Assembly: GCF_000285295.1 (NCBI RefSeq)
Contig: NZ_CADP01000004.1
Location: 1 to 64,000, forward strand
Length of the DNA: 64,000 bases
Direction of reading: 5' to 3'
DNA from: Komagataeibacter europaeus LMG 18890
Lineage (GTDB): Bacteria; Pseudomonadota; Alphaproteobacteria; Acetobacterales; Acetobacteraceae
A program made the translations under genes and the position numbers. The notes beneath the pieces were generated by a model that saw only the letters and a program-made list of their open reading frames with translations, had not been told where the DNA came from and did no database searches. How positions within the stretch are numbered: position 1 is the stretch's first letter; every line of letters begins with the position of its first letter. Below, one piece after another: positions 43,763 through 52,967 of the stretch.

Positions 43763-44512
43763 ATGTCAGGTAATGGGGCGGACGACCGTCCCATTGTCTC
43801 CATTATCGCGGCAGTACTGAACGAAGGGCCGAATATTCGGCCTGTATGTCAGGAAATTTCCGATGTCCTTGGCCAGTTGCCCGGGGCTGAAGTCATTTTC
43901 GTTGATGACGGCAGCACGGACGATACGGTCGCACAGCTTGAAGCCGTAAGGCGTGACGGTATCCTGCCTGACCTGCGTATCCTTGGCCATGATACGGTTT
44001 ACGGAAAATCCGCTGGCCTGCGCACCGGCATTGAAGCCGCGCGCGGTGAGTGGGTCATCCTGATGGATGGTGACGGACAGGATAATCCTGCTGATTTTGC
44101 CGCCATGCTGGAAATGTGCCGCATGGCAAAAGGGCGCGCGCCCCTGGTTGTGGGTGTTCGGACCAGACGGCGTGACACCATGTCACGCAGGCTGGCCTCA
44201 CGTTTTGCCAATGGCCTGCGTCGTCGCCTGCTTGATGATGGCTGCCCCGATACCGGGGCGTCGCTGAAGGCATTCCGGCGCGTGGATTTCCTTGGACTGC
44301 CCCAGTTTGAAGGACTGCACCGTTTCCTGCCGTCCCTCATGGGCAGGCGGGGCGTGCCGCTGGCCTGTCTTTCGGTCGATCACCGTACCCGGCTGCATGG
44401 ATCTTCCAAATATACCAATCTCAACCGGGCCATTGTCGGCATCCGGGACATATTGGGTGTAATGTGGCTTAACAACCGCGCCAGGATACCGAAACGCGTT
44501 ACCGAACGCTGA
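43763..44512 (+). CDS. GT2 glycosyltransferase, polyprenyl/dolichyl-phosphate sugar synthase type
   Basis: 249 aa. GT-A fold with VSIIAAVLNEGPNI, EVIFVDDGSTDDT (DxD-like metal site), GKSAGLRTGIEAARGEWVILMDGDGQDNP (second acidic pair) and DTGASLKAFRR then LHRFLPSLMGRRG. It resembles DPM1 and ArnC without the C-terminal helices, so it may make undecaprenyl-phosphate sugar. ATG 43763 preferred; TTG 43748 possible. Begins 21 bases after atpF and is followed 13 bases later by an ArnT-type transferase, which would use that lipid-linked sugar. Confidence 0.85.
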   Translation: MSGNGADDRPIVSIIAAVLNEGPNIRPVCQEISDVLGQLPGAEVIFVDDGSTDDTVAQLEAVRRDGILPDLRILGHDTVYGKSAGLRTGIEAARGEWVILMDGDGQDNPADFAAMLEMCRMAKGRAPLVVGVRTRRRDTMSRRLASRFANGLRRRLLDDGCPDTGASLKAFRRVDFLGLPQFEGLHRFLPSLMGRRGVPLACLSVDHRTRLHGSSKYTNLNRAIVGIRDILGVMWLNNRARIPKRVTER

Positions 44513-44525
44513 AGGGACCGTGCCC

Positions 44526-46193
44526 ATGACGCGTCTGACATTGCGTCACTATATCCTTGTGGCGCTGTCCGTATTTATCCTGTTCCTGCCGGGGCGTGCG
44601 TCGCTTCCACCGCTGGACCGTGATGAACCGCGTTATATGGAAGCCACCGCGCAGATGCTGCACAGCGGCAACTATGTCGATGTCAGGTTTCTGGATCAGC
44701 CCCGCTATCTCCAGCCTGCTGGCATATACTGGCTTGAAGCCACTGCTGTCCGCCTGACGGGCATGCAGGACGCGCACGCGGTCTGGCCCTATCGTATTCC
44801 TTCCCTTCTGGCGGTGACCGCTTCTGCGGTGTTGACCGCGTGGATTGGCGCGGCCCTGTTTGGCTCCATGTGTGGCCTGCTGGGGGCGGCGCTGCTGGCG
44901 GTGTCGGTGCTGATGACGGCCGAAGGCCGGATGGCCACCATTGATACGACCCTGCTGCTGTTTGTACTGCTGGCGCAATGCGGGCTGCTGCGGGCTTATC
45001 TGGATCGTGAACGCGACCTTGCCACTCCGCTTGCCGCGGCCCTGTTATACTGGACCGCGCTGGGGTGCGGGCTGATGCTCAAGGGACCGGTTATCCTGAT
45101 TCCTGGCTTTGGCACGCCCCTTGCGCTGGCGCTGGTGGAACGGCGCATTGACTGGTGGAAACGGCTGCGGCCGGCATGGGGCTGGCTGGTCATGCTGGCC
45201 ATTGTGCTGCCATGGTGCGTCGCCATCGGGGTTATCAGTCACGGCGATTTCTTTTCACGGGCGGTCGGGCGCAATTTTCTGGGTAAGGTCGCCAGCGGGC
45301 AGGAAACGCATGGCCTGCCGCCGGGCTATCATCTGGCTGTATTTGCCATTGCATTCTGGCCCGGGTCGGTTTTCGCGGCCATGAGCCTGCCTTTTGTATG
45401 GGAACGCCGGTTTCAGCCGCATGTGCGTTATCTGCTGTGCTGGATCGTGCCGCACTGGCTGGTGTTCGAGGCAATTGCGACCAAGCTGCCGCATTACGTG
45501 CTGCCGACCTATCCGGCCATTGCGATCCTGACAGCGGCGGCGATTGTTTCCTTTCCTACAGACTGGGAATGGCCACGGGCAATATGGGGACGTAGCCTGC
45601 TGGCGGCTTATGGGCTGATCTGGTTCACGATCGGGTCGGTGCTTGCGTTCGCAGGGCCGGTTCTGTTGTGGCGTATGGAAGGCATGGTTTCCCCTGCCGC
45701 CATGCTGGTGCCTGCGGGCGCACTGCCGCTGCTGGGCCTGTCGGGTTACATGATCCTGCACCGTGATGCGCTGCGGGCGGCCATGGCGGCAGTGGCAGCC
45801 GCCATCATCATCCATGTCGGGCTGTTCACGACCGTCATTCCACGGTTGCAGACCATCTGGCTCAGTCCCCGCCTTGCGGCGATGGTGGATGCGCACCGCC
45901 CCTGCGCGCGGACCATCGTGGCCTCGACATCGGATTCGGAACCCAGTCTTGTATTCCTGCTGGGTCAGGATACGCGTCTGATCAACGCCACGGCCGCCGC
46001 CGATTTCCTGCAGCAGAACCCCAAATGCGGCATGGCGCTGGTAGGCGCGCGGGATCTGGGCGCTTTCAGTGCCCGCATCATGGAAAACGGCCTGGATGTG
46101 CATGAACTGGGACAACAGACGGGACTGAATTATTCAACGGGGAAGCATCTGGAAATCGGTCTGTATGCCGTCGTCCCGCCAGCAGCGCGATAA
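44526..46193 (+). CDS. ArnT/PMT-type membrane glycosyltransferase (GT39/GT83)
   Basis: 555 aa with about 12 helices. Transfers a sugar from a lipid-phosphate donor to an acceptor on the periplasmic side, for example lipid A or a hopanoid or protein. The catalytic first loop is visible: LPPLDRDEPRYMEATAQML with Asp-Glu, then FLDQPRYLQPAGIYWLEA. Family length 500-560. The pair GT2 + ArnT-like suggests an envelope modification pathway; arnA, arnB or arnD are not here, so aminoarabinose is not implied. ATG 44526 after AAGGGA preferred. Confidence 0.85.
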   Translation: MTRLTLRHYILVALSVFILFLPGRASLPPLDRDEPRYMEATAQMLHSGNYVDVRFLDQPRYLQPAGIYWLEATAVRLTGMQDAHAVWPYRIPSLLAVTASAVLTAWIGAALFGSMCGLLGAALLAVSVLMTAEGRMATIDTTLLLFVLLAQCGLLRAYLDRERDLATPLAAALLYWTALGCGLMLKGPVILIPGFGTPLALALVERRIDWWKRLRPAWGWLVMLAIVLPWCVAIGVISHGDFFSRAVGRNFLGKVASGQETHGLPPGYHLAVFAIAFWPGSVFAAMSLPFVWERRFQPHVRYLLCWIVPHWLVFEAIATKLPHYVLPTYPAIAILTAAAIVSFPTDWEWPRAIWGRSLLAAYGLIWFTIGSVLAFAGPVLLWRMEGMVSPAAMLVPAGALPLLGLSGYMILHRDALRAAMAAVAAAIIIHVGLFTTVIPRLQTIWLSPRLAAMVDAHRPCARTIVASTSDSEPSLVFLLGQDTRLINATAAADFLQQNPKCGMALVGARDLGAFSARIMENGLDVHELGQQTGLNYSTGKHLEIGLYAVVPPAAR

Positions 46194-46645
46194 CCATTTA
46201 TAAAAAATGGGCGGCTGACATGGGATCAGGAGATTAAATAAGCACGCCGACCGGAATGCCAGCCTGTTTTGTGGGAAACAGGCATTTCCTGCTTCCCGCG
46301 TCAGGGATCATCACCGCATGAACATGGCCGCAGCACTTGGTCAGCCAGGAAACGGTGACCTGCCCGGCAGCGCCACGGCATCTTTTGCCTTTCCGATGTC
46401 CGCCGACATGGCGTTTATCGGCTTCGATCTTTCCTGCAGGGCATCATGCCTGGCCACGATGTCCCGAAGCCAGCAGCAGAGCAGGGTGGCCGTATCGCGC
46501 GTGATGCCGATGATCACTGCAATACTTCATGCGAATATGTCCGCAACGCAGTAATCCGGTAAGGCGGCCCGAGGGCAGCAGGGGCCAGCCGACTTGCCAC
46601 GACGTGCTTTTGTCGTCTTACCTGTGCCAGCCCAGTGTAACAGGG
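46194..46645. other. 450-base intergenic region without a confident gene
   Basis: Contains a perfect 8-bp hairpin GCCTGTTT (46262-46269) with AAACAGGC (46276-46283), perhaps the end of the Fo-glycosyltransferase transcript although no T run follows. A minus-strand frame of 58 codons (46517 to 46341, GTG start, high third-position GC) and a plus-strand frame of 78 codons overlap here; neither has a good ribosome site and I cannot support either as a gene. Confidence 0.5.
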
Positions 46646-46882
46646 TCAGGACTTGAACCAGACCTCGACCGGGCCCTTGACCTTCATGGCCATCGGGTTG
46701 CCGAAACGGTCGGTGCCGCGGCCCACGGCCAGACGCACCCAGCCTTCGCTTATGCAGTATTCCTCGACATTGTTTTTCTCGATTCCCTTGAAACGCACGC
46801 CAATGCCACGATCAAGCAGGGACTCGTTGTAAAAGGGGCTGGCGGGATTGACGGACAGACGGTCCGGCGGGGTATCGGTCAT
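46646..46882 (-). CDS. DUF3297 family protein
   Basis: 78 aa, cytoplasmic, function unknown. The sequence TDTPPDRLSVNPASPFYNE then GIGVRFKGIEKNNVEEYC and ISEGWVRLAVG is the standard DUF3297 pattern, at full family length. GGAAAAAGACC precedes the ATG. On the same strand as yigZ and radA, 57 bases behind yigZ, so possibly cotranscribed. Confidence 0.85.
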   Translation of the reverse strand: MTDTPPDRLSVNPASPFYNESLLDRGIGVRFKGIEKNNVEEYCISEGWVRLAVGRGTDRFGNPMAMKVKGPVEVWFKS

Positions 46883-46939
46883 GATGGTCTTTTTCCGTAT
46901 GGTGAACGTGAAACGCTGTCTGACATAGCGGCAATAGCG

Positions 46940-47566
46940 TTAGTCTCCAACACCCGGCGTGGTGTCTTCCTCCACCACGCGGATGGTGGCCTGCCCACGG
47001 GTAATGTCGGTGATGCGGGTGCGGACCTCCGCCTCGCGTATCGCGGGCAGGGTGATCTGCATGCCGACACCCTTGGCGCCGAAGTCTTCTTCCACGATCT
47101 GGCAGTCCATGCTTTCCAGTCGTGCACGCAGCAGGGCATGGTCGGAAAAACCGCAGCCAAACGTCAGGGACACCATTTCCACGATCGGGATGCGTTCCGC
47201 CGTGCGCAGGCATTCCGCTGCCGTCCCGCCATAGGCACGCACCAGACCGCCCGCCCCCAGCTTGGTGCCGCCAAACCACCGCGTGACCACGACCACGGTG
47301 CGGTCGAAACCCTGTCCTTCGATCACCTGCAGGATGGGCCGGCCCGCGGTGCCACCGGGTTCGCCCGCGTCATCACTGCGATAGGTCTGGCCGATCAGAT
47401 AGGCCCAGCAGTTATGGGTGGCGTCGGGATCGCTGACGGCTGCAATGAATTCCATGGCGTCCGCCGGGGTTGCGACGGGGGCGGCCTGTGCAAGGAAGAT
47501 GCTTTTCCTGACCTCCCGCTCCAGCATCGCGGGTTTGCGCAGCATGAAGCGTTCGGGCGCACTCAC
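46940..47566 (-). CDS. yigZ: YigZ/IMPACT family protein
   Basis: 208 aa, cytoplasmic protein related to eukaryotic IMPACT, which affects translation control; bacterial role unclear. N-terminal UPF0029 domain with SDPDATHNCWAYLIG, DDAGEPGGTAGRPIL and VVVVTRWFGGTKLGAGGLVRAYG, then the smaller C-terminal domain (FGCGFSDHALLRARLES). Starts with GTG at 47566, which overlaps the radA stop (GTGA), so translation is coupled to radA. Confidence 0.9.
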   Translation of the reverse strand: MSAPERFMLRKPAMLEREVRKSIFLAQAAPVATPADAMEFIAAVSDPDATHNCWAYLIGQTYRSDDAGEPGGTAGRPILQVIEGQGFDRTVVVVTRWFGGTKLGAGGLVRAYGGTAAECLRTAERIPIVEMVSLTFGCGFSDHALLRARLESMDCQIVEEDFGAKGVGMQITLPAIREAEVRTRITDITRGQATIRVVEEDTTPGVGD

Positions 47567-48969
47567 GCCTCCGCCTCCTCCATCGCCCCGGTAAACAGGC
47601 TGACCAGATCGCCCAGATGGCCGATTTCCTGTATGCCCAGCCCGTCGGGGGCGGTGGGCTTGCGGTTGCCGCGTGCGATACGGCGCGGCAGGAATGCCTG
47701 CTCGAACCCCAGCTTGTGAGCTTCCTTCAGCCTTGTGTCGGGTTGCGAGACCTGACGGATCTCCCCCGACAGGCCGACCTCGCCAAAATAGACCGAACCC
47801 GCGCTGGTGGGCTGCCCGGTGGCGGCGGATACAAGGGCTGCCGCCACCGCCATGTCGGCGGCAGGCTCCCCCACCCGCAGGCCGCCTGCAATGTTGAGAT
47901 GCACATCCATGGCATTGAGCTTGATGCCGCACCGTGCTTCCAGCACCGCCAGCAGCATGTTCAGCCGCCCCGTATCCCATCCCACGACCGCGCGCCGCGC
48001 GCCGCCGTCGCCTGCCTTGGGCGACAGCAGGGCCTGCACCTCCAGCAGCACGGGGCGCGTGCCCTCCATGCCCGCAAACACGGCGGAGCCTGCGATATGC
48101 CCGCGCCGTTCAGCCAGGAACAGGGCGGATGGATTGGGCACTTCCTCCAGCCCCTGGTCGGTCATGGCGAACACGCCGATTTCGTCAGTCGCGCCAAAAC
48201 GGTTCTTGGCCGCGCGCAGGATACGGAACTGATGGCCGCGATCGCCTTCGAAATACATGACCGCATCGACCATGTGTTCCAGCACGCGGGGACCGGCCAG
48301 CGCCCCTTCCTTGGTCACGTGCCCCACCAGGATCAGGCTGAAGCCACGCTGCTTGGCCAGGCGGATCAGTTCAAACGCGCAGGCGCGGACCTGGCTTACG
48401 GTGCCGGGCGCGCTTTCCACCGTTTCCATCCACATGGTCTGGATCGAGTCGATCACGACCAGGGCCAGATCCTTTTCCGCCTCCAGCGTTGCGACGATAT
48501 CGGCCACGTTTATGGCGGCGGCAAGTTCCAGCGTCGGCGCTTCCAGCCCCAGCCTGCGCGCGCGCAGGCGGATCTGGTCCACCGCTTCCTCGCCCGATAT
48601 GTACATGACCTGGCGTCCGGCGCGTGCCAGCGCGCAGGCGCCCTGCAGCAGCAGTGTCGATTTGCCGATACCCGGATCACCACCAACCAGCACGACGGAT
48701 GCCGGAACCAGTCCGCCCCCCAGCACGCGGTCCAGTTCCCCGATGTGGGTTTCGATGCGGGGCGGCGGCGGGGTATCACCCGCAAGCCCCACAAGGTTGA
48801 TGCGGGCCCCCGTGCGCCTGCGGGCGTTGGTGCCGCCTGTTGCCGTGGGTTCGACCGTTTCCTCGACAATGCTGTTCCACGCGCCACAGGCGTCGCACCG
48901 GCCCGACCACTTGGGAAAGACCGCCCCGCAGGACTGACAGACAAAACGGTTAGCGGGCCGACGCGCCAT
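47563..48969 (-). CDS. radA: DNA repair protein RadA
   Basis: RecA-like ATPase and branch-migration helicase in recombination. 468 aa. Zinc finger FVCQSCGAVFPKWSGRCDACG (Cys at about 11, 14, 27, 30), Walker A GGDPGIGKSTLL (about 95-106), the RadA signature KNRFG (about 255), and the C-terminal Lon-protease-like domain from about 280 (DVHLNIAGGLRVGEPAADMAVAAAL). Ribosome site AGGGAG. Coupled to yigZ downstream. Confidence 0.96.
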   Translation of the reverse strand: MARRPANRFVCQSCGAVFPKWSGRCDACGAWNSIVEETVEPTATGGTNARRRTGARINLVGLAGDTPPPPRIETHIGELDRVLGGGLVPASVVLVGGDPGIGKSTLLLQGACALARAGRQVMYISGEEAVDQIRLRARRLGLEAPTLELAAAINVADIVATLEAEKDLALVVIDSIQTMWMETVESAPGTVSQVRACAFELIRLAKQRGFSLILVGHVTKEGALAGPRVLEHMVDAVMYFEGDRGHQFRILRAAKNRFGATDEIGVFAMTDQGLEEVPNPSALFLAERRGHIAGSAVFAGMEGTRPVLLEVQALLSPKAGDGGARRAVVGWDTGRLNMLLAVLEARCGIKLNAMDVHLNIAGGLRVGEPAADMAVAAALVSAATGQPTSAGSVYFGEVGLSGEIRQVSQPDTRLKEAHKLGFEQAFLPRRIARGNRKPTAPDGLGIQEIGHLGDLVSLFTGAMEEAEA

Positions 48970-49065
48970 GAGGGCTCCCTGGGCAAGAACAGATCGTGTA
49001 TATCATATATGGAACGACCGGCCGCGAAAGTCAGATGTGGTCTGAAAAACCCCTTCGGAAACATG

Positions 49066-49157
49066 AAAAAGTTTTTGGCGAAGCTTTTTGCAAAAAGCTT
49101 CGAAAGAATGCCGCCTTTTTGAAAAAAGGAGACACCCAGAAACTTTTGTCTTTTTTA
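49066..49157 (+). repeat. dispersed palindromic repeat, copy E (full length)
   Basis: Outer arm AAAAAGTTTTTGG, hairpin 1 CGAAGCTTTTT (49079-49089) with AAAAAGCTTCG (49092-49102), a diverged hairpin 2 starting GCCGCCTTTTT, then CCCAGAAACTTTT and a T-rich tail. The T-A pair at the base of hairpin 1 in copy A is a C-G pair here. The tail ends 5 bases before the minus-strand stop codon of the Mla ATPase gene. Confidence 0.78.
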
Positions 49158-49161
49158 TCAG

Positions 49162-49956
49162 TCAGCTACGCACATCGATTTTTATCGGTCCTTCGCGGCG
49201 GCCATGGGTGAACTGGTCCACCACCGGGTTGCCACTGTCAAACAGGGTGGAGGGCGGTCCCTGCCAGATCAGCCGGCCTTCATACAGCATGCCCACCCGG
49301 TCCCCGATCCGCTGGGCGGACGCCATGTCATGCGTGATGGCGATGGCGGTTGATCCCAGCTTGCGCACGCAATCGGCAATCAGTCCGTCAATCACCGCGC
49401 CCATGATGGGATCAAGCCCGGTCGTCGGTTCATCAAAGAACAGGATTTCGGGGCGGGCCGCGATGGCGCGCGCCAGTCCCACGCGCTTCTGCATGCCGCC
49501 CGACAGTTCGGATGGCGACAGCGCGCCCACGGCGGGGTCCATGCCCACCTGTTCCAGCAGGGCGCCCGCGCGCACGCGGGCCTGCGCGCGGGTAATGCGT
49601 GGGCCATGCCCCGCGCGGGCGGCGGCAACAAGACCGAAGGTCACGTTTTCCCATACGCTCAGGCTGTCAAACAGCGCGCCGTTCTGGAACAGCATGCCGA
49701 TCCGCGCCATATAGGGTTCGCGCTGCCGGGACGAAAGCGTCGTGACATCGACGCCATCAATCTCGATGGACCCCGCATCGGGCGTGATCAGGCCCAGTAT
49801 GCAGCGCAGCAGCACCGACTTGCCCGTGCCCGAGCCACCGATGACCACGAATGACGTGCCACCCATAACATCAAGGTCCACCCCATCCAGCACCACCTTG
49901 GGACCGAACGCCTTTTTCAGGCCGCGAATGCGGATCTTGGGGGTTGCGTCACTCAT
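49162..49956 (-). CDS. mlaF: ABC transporter ATPase, MlaF/Ttg2A type
   Basis: ATPase of the Mla lipid transport system, which moves phospholipids between inner and outer membranes. 264 aa. Walker A GGSGTGKSVL (about 37-46), signature LSGGMQKRVGLARAI, Walker B EILFFDEPTTGLDP, switch ITHDMASA. ATG 49956 overlaps the mlaE stop (ATGA). mlaD, mlaC and mlaB are not next to it; radA follows. Confidence 0.92.
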   Translation of the reverse strand: MSDATPKIRIRGLKKAFGPKVVLDGVDLDVMGGTSFVVIGGSGTGKSVLLRCILGLITPDAGSIEIDGVDVTTLSSRQREPYMARIGMLFQNGALFDSLSVWENVTFGLVAAARAGHGPRITRAQARVRAGALLEQVGMDPAVGALSPSELSGGMQKRVGLARAIAARPEILFFDEPTTGLDPIMGAVIDGLIADCVRKLGSTAIAITHDMASAQRIGDRVGMLYEGRLIWQGPPSTLFDSGNPVVDQFTHGRREGPIKIDVRS

Positions 49957-50738
49957 TGGGAAAAGAACACATCCGTCAGAAGGTAATCAAACGTCAGCAG
50001 GAGGATCGAGGCCGCGACAACCGCCGCCGTGGTGGCCGCCCCCACGCCCTCGGCCCCGCCACGGCTGTGATAGCCATGGTAGCAGCCCATGAGCGCGATC
50101 AGGAACCCGAATATGGCCGCCTTCACCAGTCCCACCGTCACGTCCATGACCTTGAGCGAGGCAATCGTTGCCGTGATATAGGCGGAAGCCGAGAAATCCA
50201 GCTTCATCACGCATACGGTAAACCCGCCCAGCACACCCAGTATGTCGGCCACCAGCACAAGGAACGGCAGCGCCAGCGTGCCCGCCACCAGCCGTGGCGT
50301 GACTAGGTATTTGATGGGATTGGTAGACATGGTGGTCAGTGCATCGATCTGGTCGGTCACCCGCATGGTCCCGATTTCGGCCGACATGGCGGCGCCGACC
50401 CGTCCCGCCACCATCAGTCCCGCCAGCACCGGTCCCAGTTCGCGCGTGACCGCAAGGATGACAATCCCGGCAATGGCGTTCTGGGCATGGTACTGGGCGA
50501 ACCCGGTATAGGACTGCAATGCGATCACGCCGCCAGAAAACAGCGCCGTCAGGGCCACGACCGGCAGGGAGAAAAAGCCGATTTCCACCAGCGTGCCCCA
50601 CAGCGTGCGCCAGTAGAAGGGGGGACGGACCACATGCGACAGGGCGACGGCGGCAAACAGCGCCACCCGCCCCGCCATGCGGACGATATCCAGAACGGCC
50701 CTGCCCAGCCCGGCAATGAAATCGAGAATGCCGTTCAC
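49953..50738 (-). CDS. mlaE: MlaE-type phospholipid ABC permease
   Basis: Inner-membrane permease partner of MlaF. 261 aa with five to six helices. Family landmarks: FSGGVIALQSYTGF, VTRELGPVLAGLMVAGRVGAAMSAEIGTMRVTDQIDAL (the coupling segment) and YHGYHSRGGAEGVG near the end. Starts with GTG 50738 after GGGAGG. Coupled to mlaF by a 4-base overlap. Confidence 0.92.
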   Translation of the reverse strand: MNGILDFIAGLGRAVLDIVRMAGRVALFAAVALSHVVRPPFYWRTLWGTLVEIGFFSLPVVALTALFSGGVIALQSYTGFAQYHAQNAIAGIVILAVTRELGPVLAGLMVAGRVGAAMSAEIGTMRVTDQIDALTTMSTNPIKYLVTPRLVAGTLALPFLVLVADILGVLGGFTVCVMKLDFSASAYITATIASLKVMDVTVGLVKAAIFGFLIALMGCYHGYHSRGGAEGVGAATTAAVVAASILLLTFDYLLTDVFFSQ

Positions 50739-50863
50739 AACGCCTCCCGCGCATGTGGGTGATCGCCATGCCGGACAACAGGTTCAGCAGACATGTTCCT
50801 GCCGTAGCGCGGCAGGCCACTCACGTCAAAGCGAAAGCGCGTACCTCCGCCATGCCCGCGTGC

Positions 50864-52102
50864 TCAGGGTGCGTGGGATGCGTCCGCCCGTCGGTTGCAG
50901 GCATGACGCCACGTGTTGCACGCCACCATGCAGCCCACGCCCACCATGACCACCACCGCCAGCGGCGCGGGGGAATGGAAGGGCACGTGCCCGAGGATGA
51001 AACCGCTGCCCGCCGCAAGGGAAAACTGGATGGTGCCCATCAATGCCGACGCACTGCCCGCCTGGTGGCCATGATGGGTAAAGGCCAGCACCGTGGCGTT
51101 TGGCCCCACGAACCCCAGGCAGCCGGTAATGCAGCTGATCAGCACGCAGACCAGAGCGGGATGCGCGGGACCGGCAATGCCTGCAAGCGACAGCACCAGG
51201 CACGCCACCGCCGCCACCACGCTGCACGCGATGCCACCGTCCAGCAGCCGTGACAGGTCGATCCGGTGGACCAGGCTACCGTTCAGTTGCGCGCAGGCGA
51301 TGAATATCCCGGCGTTCATGCCGAAAAACACCCCGAACTTGGTGGGCGTGAACCCAAGCAGGTGTTCAAACACCATGGGCGCGGAGGTGATGTAGGCGAA
51401 CATGACGAACGAGGAAAAGCTGTTGATCAGCGCACTGGACATGAACACCGGTTCACGTATCAGGCCGGCATAACGGGCGATCGTGCCGGTCAGCGAAAAG
51501 GCGATGCGCTTTTCCACCGGCATGGTGTCGGGCATGGTCGCAAGCACCGTCAGCAGCCCCAGCACGCCATAGATGACCGCGATCGTGAAAATCCACCGCC
51601 AGTGGCCCATCATCAGCACCAGGCTGCCCAGTGACGGCGCAAGGATGGGCATGACCCCAAAGACCAGCATGAGCTGTGACATGATGCGCGCGCCCGCGGC
51701 CCCCGTTGCCACGTCGCGCACGATGGCGCGCGGCAGGACCGCGCACGCCGCCCCGCCCAGCGCCGAGACAAAGCGGCACAGGCAGAACAGGTCGAAGCCC
51801 GTGGCCACGGCGCACCCGACCGATCCCACCGTAAACAGCACCAGCCCCCCCAGCAGCGGCAGCCTGCGACCCAGCCGGTCGGAAATCGGGCCAAGGCTGA
51901 ACTGTCCCACCGCCAGCCCCGCGAACCATGCCGCCAGCGTGACCTGGCTGGCCCCCGCGCGTCCCCCCGCCAGTTCCGCGTCCATGATGGGAAAGGCGGG
52001 CAGGTACATGTCGGTTGCCAGTGGACCGATGGCCGTAAGCAGCCCCAGCAGGGCAATCATCCAGAATGGCATGACGGGAACGGGGATACGACGCGTGGGC
52101 AT
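50864..52102 (-). CDS. Bcr/CflA family drug exporter (MFS)
   Basis: 412 aa with 12 helices, proton-driven exporter of the DHA1 group. Landmarks: ATDMYLPAFPIM in loop/helix 1 (Bcr signature), GPISDRLGRRLPLLGGL (MFS motif A), RFVSALGGAACAVLPRAIVRDV (motif B region) and MPILAPSLGSLVL (motif C). Substrate unknown. ATG 52102 chosen; longer frames add a Pro/Arg-rich head without membrane character. Lies between mlaE and gmk on the same strand with gaps over 120 bases, so probably its own transcript. Confidence 0.88.
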   Translation of the reverse strand: MPTRRIPVPVMPFWMIALLGLLTAIGPLATDMYLPAFPIMDAELAGGRAGASQVTLAAWFAGLAVGQFSLGPISDRLGRRLPLLGGLVLFTVGSVGCAVATGFDLFCLCRFVSALGGAACAVLPRAIVRDVATGAAGARIMSQLMLVFGVMPILAPSLGSLVLMMGHWRWIFTIAVIYGVLGLLTVLATMPDTMPVEKRIAFSLTGTIARYAGLIREPVFMSSALINSFSSFVMFAYITSAPMVFEHLLGFTPTKFGVFFGMNAGIFIACAQLNGSLVHRIDLSRLLDGGIACSVVAAVACLVLSLAGIAGPAHPALVCVLISCITGCLGFVGPNATVLAFTHHGHQAGSASALMGTIQFSLAAGSGFILGHVPFHSPAPLAVVVMVGVGCMVACNTWRHACNRRADASHAP

Positions 52103-52235
52103 GGGAATCCGGGCGGTCAGGGAGTGGCGCGGCGGATGCCGCGCCATCCCGCATATCAATTCCCGGCGGCTTGTCCATCATTCATGGCGCATGTAACACA
52201 TGCATGACCCGAAGGATGGCTGACCGGCGGCGGCT

Positions 52236-52898
52236 TCAGACCCCGAAGCTGGCCACCAGGTCCGCCAGCCCCACCTGACGGTGGCGTTCCAGCCTGGCCG
52301 CCACCAGCACGGCGCGGGCTTCGGCGATGGCCTGGTCCAGGTCGGAATTGATGATGACGTGATCGAATTCATTCCAGTGCGAGATCTCGTCGCGCGCGGC
52401 CTGCATGCGGCGCGCGATTTCGTCCGCCTCATCCGATGCGCGGCCATGCAGCCTGCGTTCCAGTTCCGCGATCGAGGGTGGCAGGACGAACAGGCTGATC
52501 ACATCCCCCGGTAGGGCGGCACGGATCTGGCGGTGCCCCTGCCAGTCGATATCGAACACCATGTCGCGCCCCTCCGCCAGGGCCTGCTCCACCGGGGCGC
52601 GCGGGGTGCCATATCCCCGCCCGAACACCGTGGCCCATTCCAGCATCTCACCCGCTTCCGCCATGCGGGTAAATTCTTCCATGCTGCGGAAATGGTAATG
52701 GATTCCGTCACTTTCGCCCGGGCGGGGCTGGCGGGTGGTGACGGATACGGAATGCAGCAGTTGTGGCTCCGACGCACGTAACGCATTCGCAATGGTTGAC
52801 TTCCCCGCCCCTGATGGCGCTGAAATGACCAGACATACCCCACGGCGCCGGACCGGGGCGACTGGGGGCGTGCGGGTGGGGATGGTTGTCTGGGTCAT
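52236..52898 (-). CDS. gmk: guanylate kinase
   Basis: Phosphorylates GMP to GDP. 220 aa. P-loop SAPSGAGKSTIANAL (about 26-40), GMP-binding SVTTRQPRPGESDGIHYHF (about 53-71), and the lid region LPPSIAELERRLHGRASD. The ATG is fixed by AAGGAG 7 bases upstream. Divergent from the SDR gene. Confidence 0.96.
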   Translation of the reverse strand: MTQTTIPTRTPPVAPVRRRGVCLVISAPSGAGKSTIANALRASEPQLLHSVSVTTRQPRPGESDGIHYHFRSMEEFTRMAEAGEMLEWATVFGRGYGTPRAPVEQALAEGRDMVFDIDWQGHRQIRAALPGDVISLFVLPPSIAELERRLHGRASDEADEIARRMQAARDEISHWNEFDHVIINSDLDQAIAEARAVLVAARLERHRQVGLADLVASFGV

Positions 52899-52967
52899 GC
52901 GGTTCTCCTTGACGGTGCAAATGCGCGCCGGATGCGTAAACGGGGTAGCGTTGTTCTAACAGGGTGT

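Noticed and set aside
46318-46554. 78-codon plus-strand frame and an overlapping 58-codon minus-strand frame (46517-46341)
   Set aside because: Neither has a good ribosome site or recognisable motif, and they exclude each other; left as an intergenic note.
47617-49122. 501-codon plus-strand open frame
   Set aside because: Antisense of radA; no domain, and radA is unequivocal.
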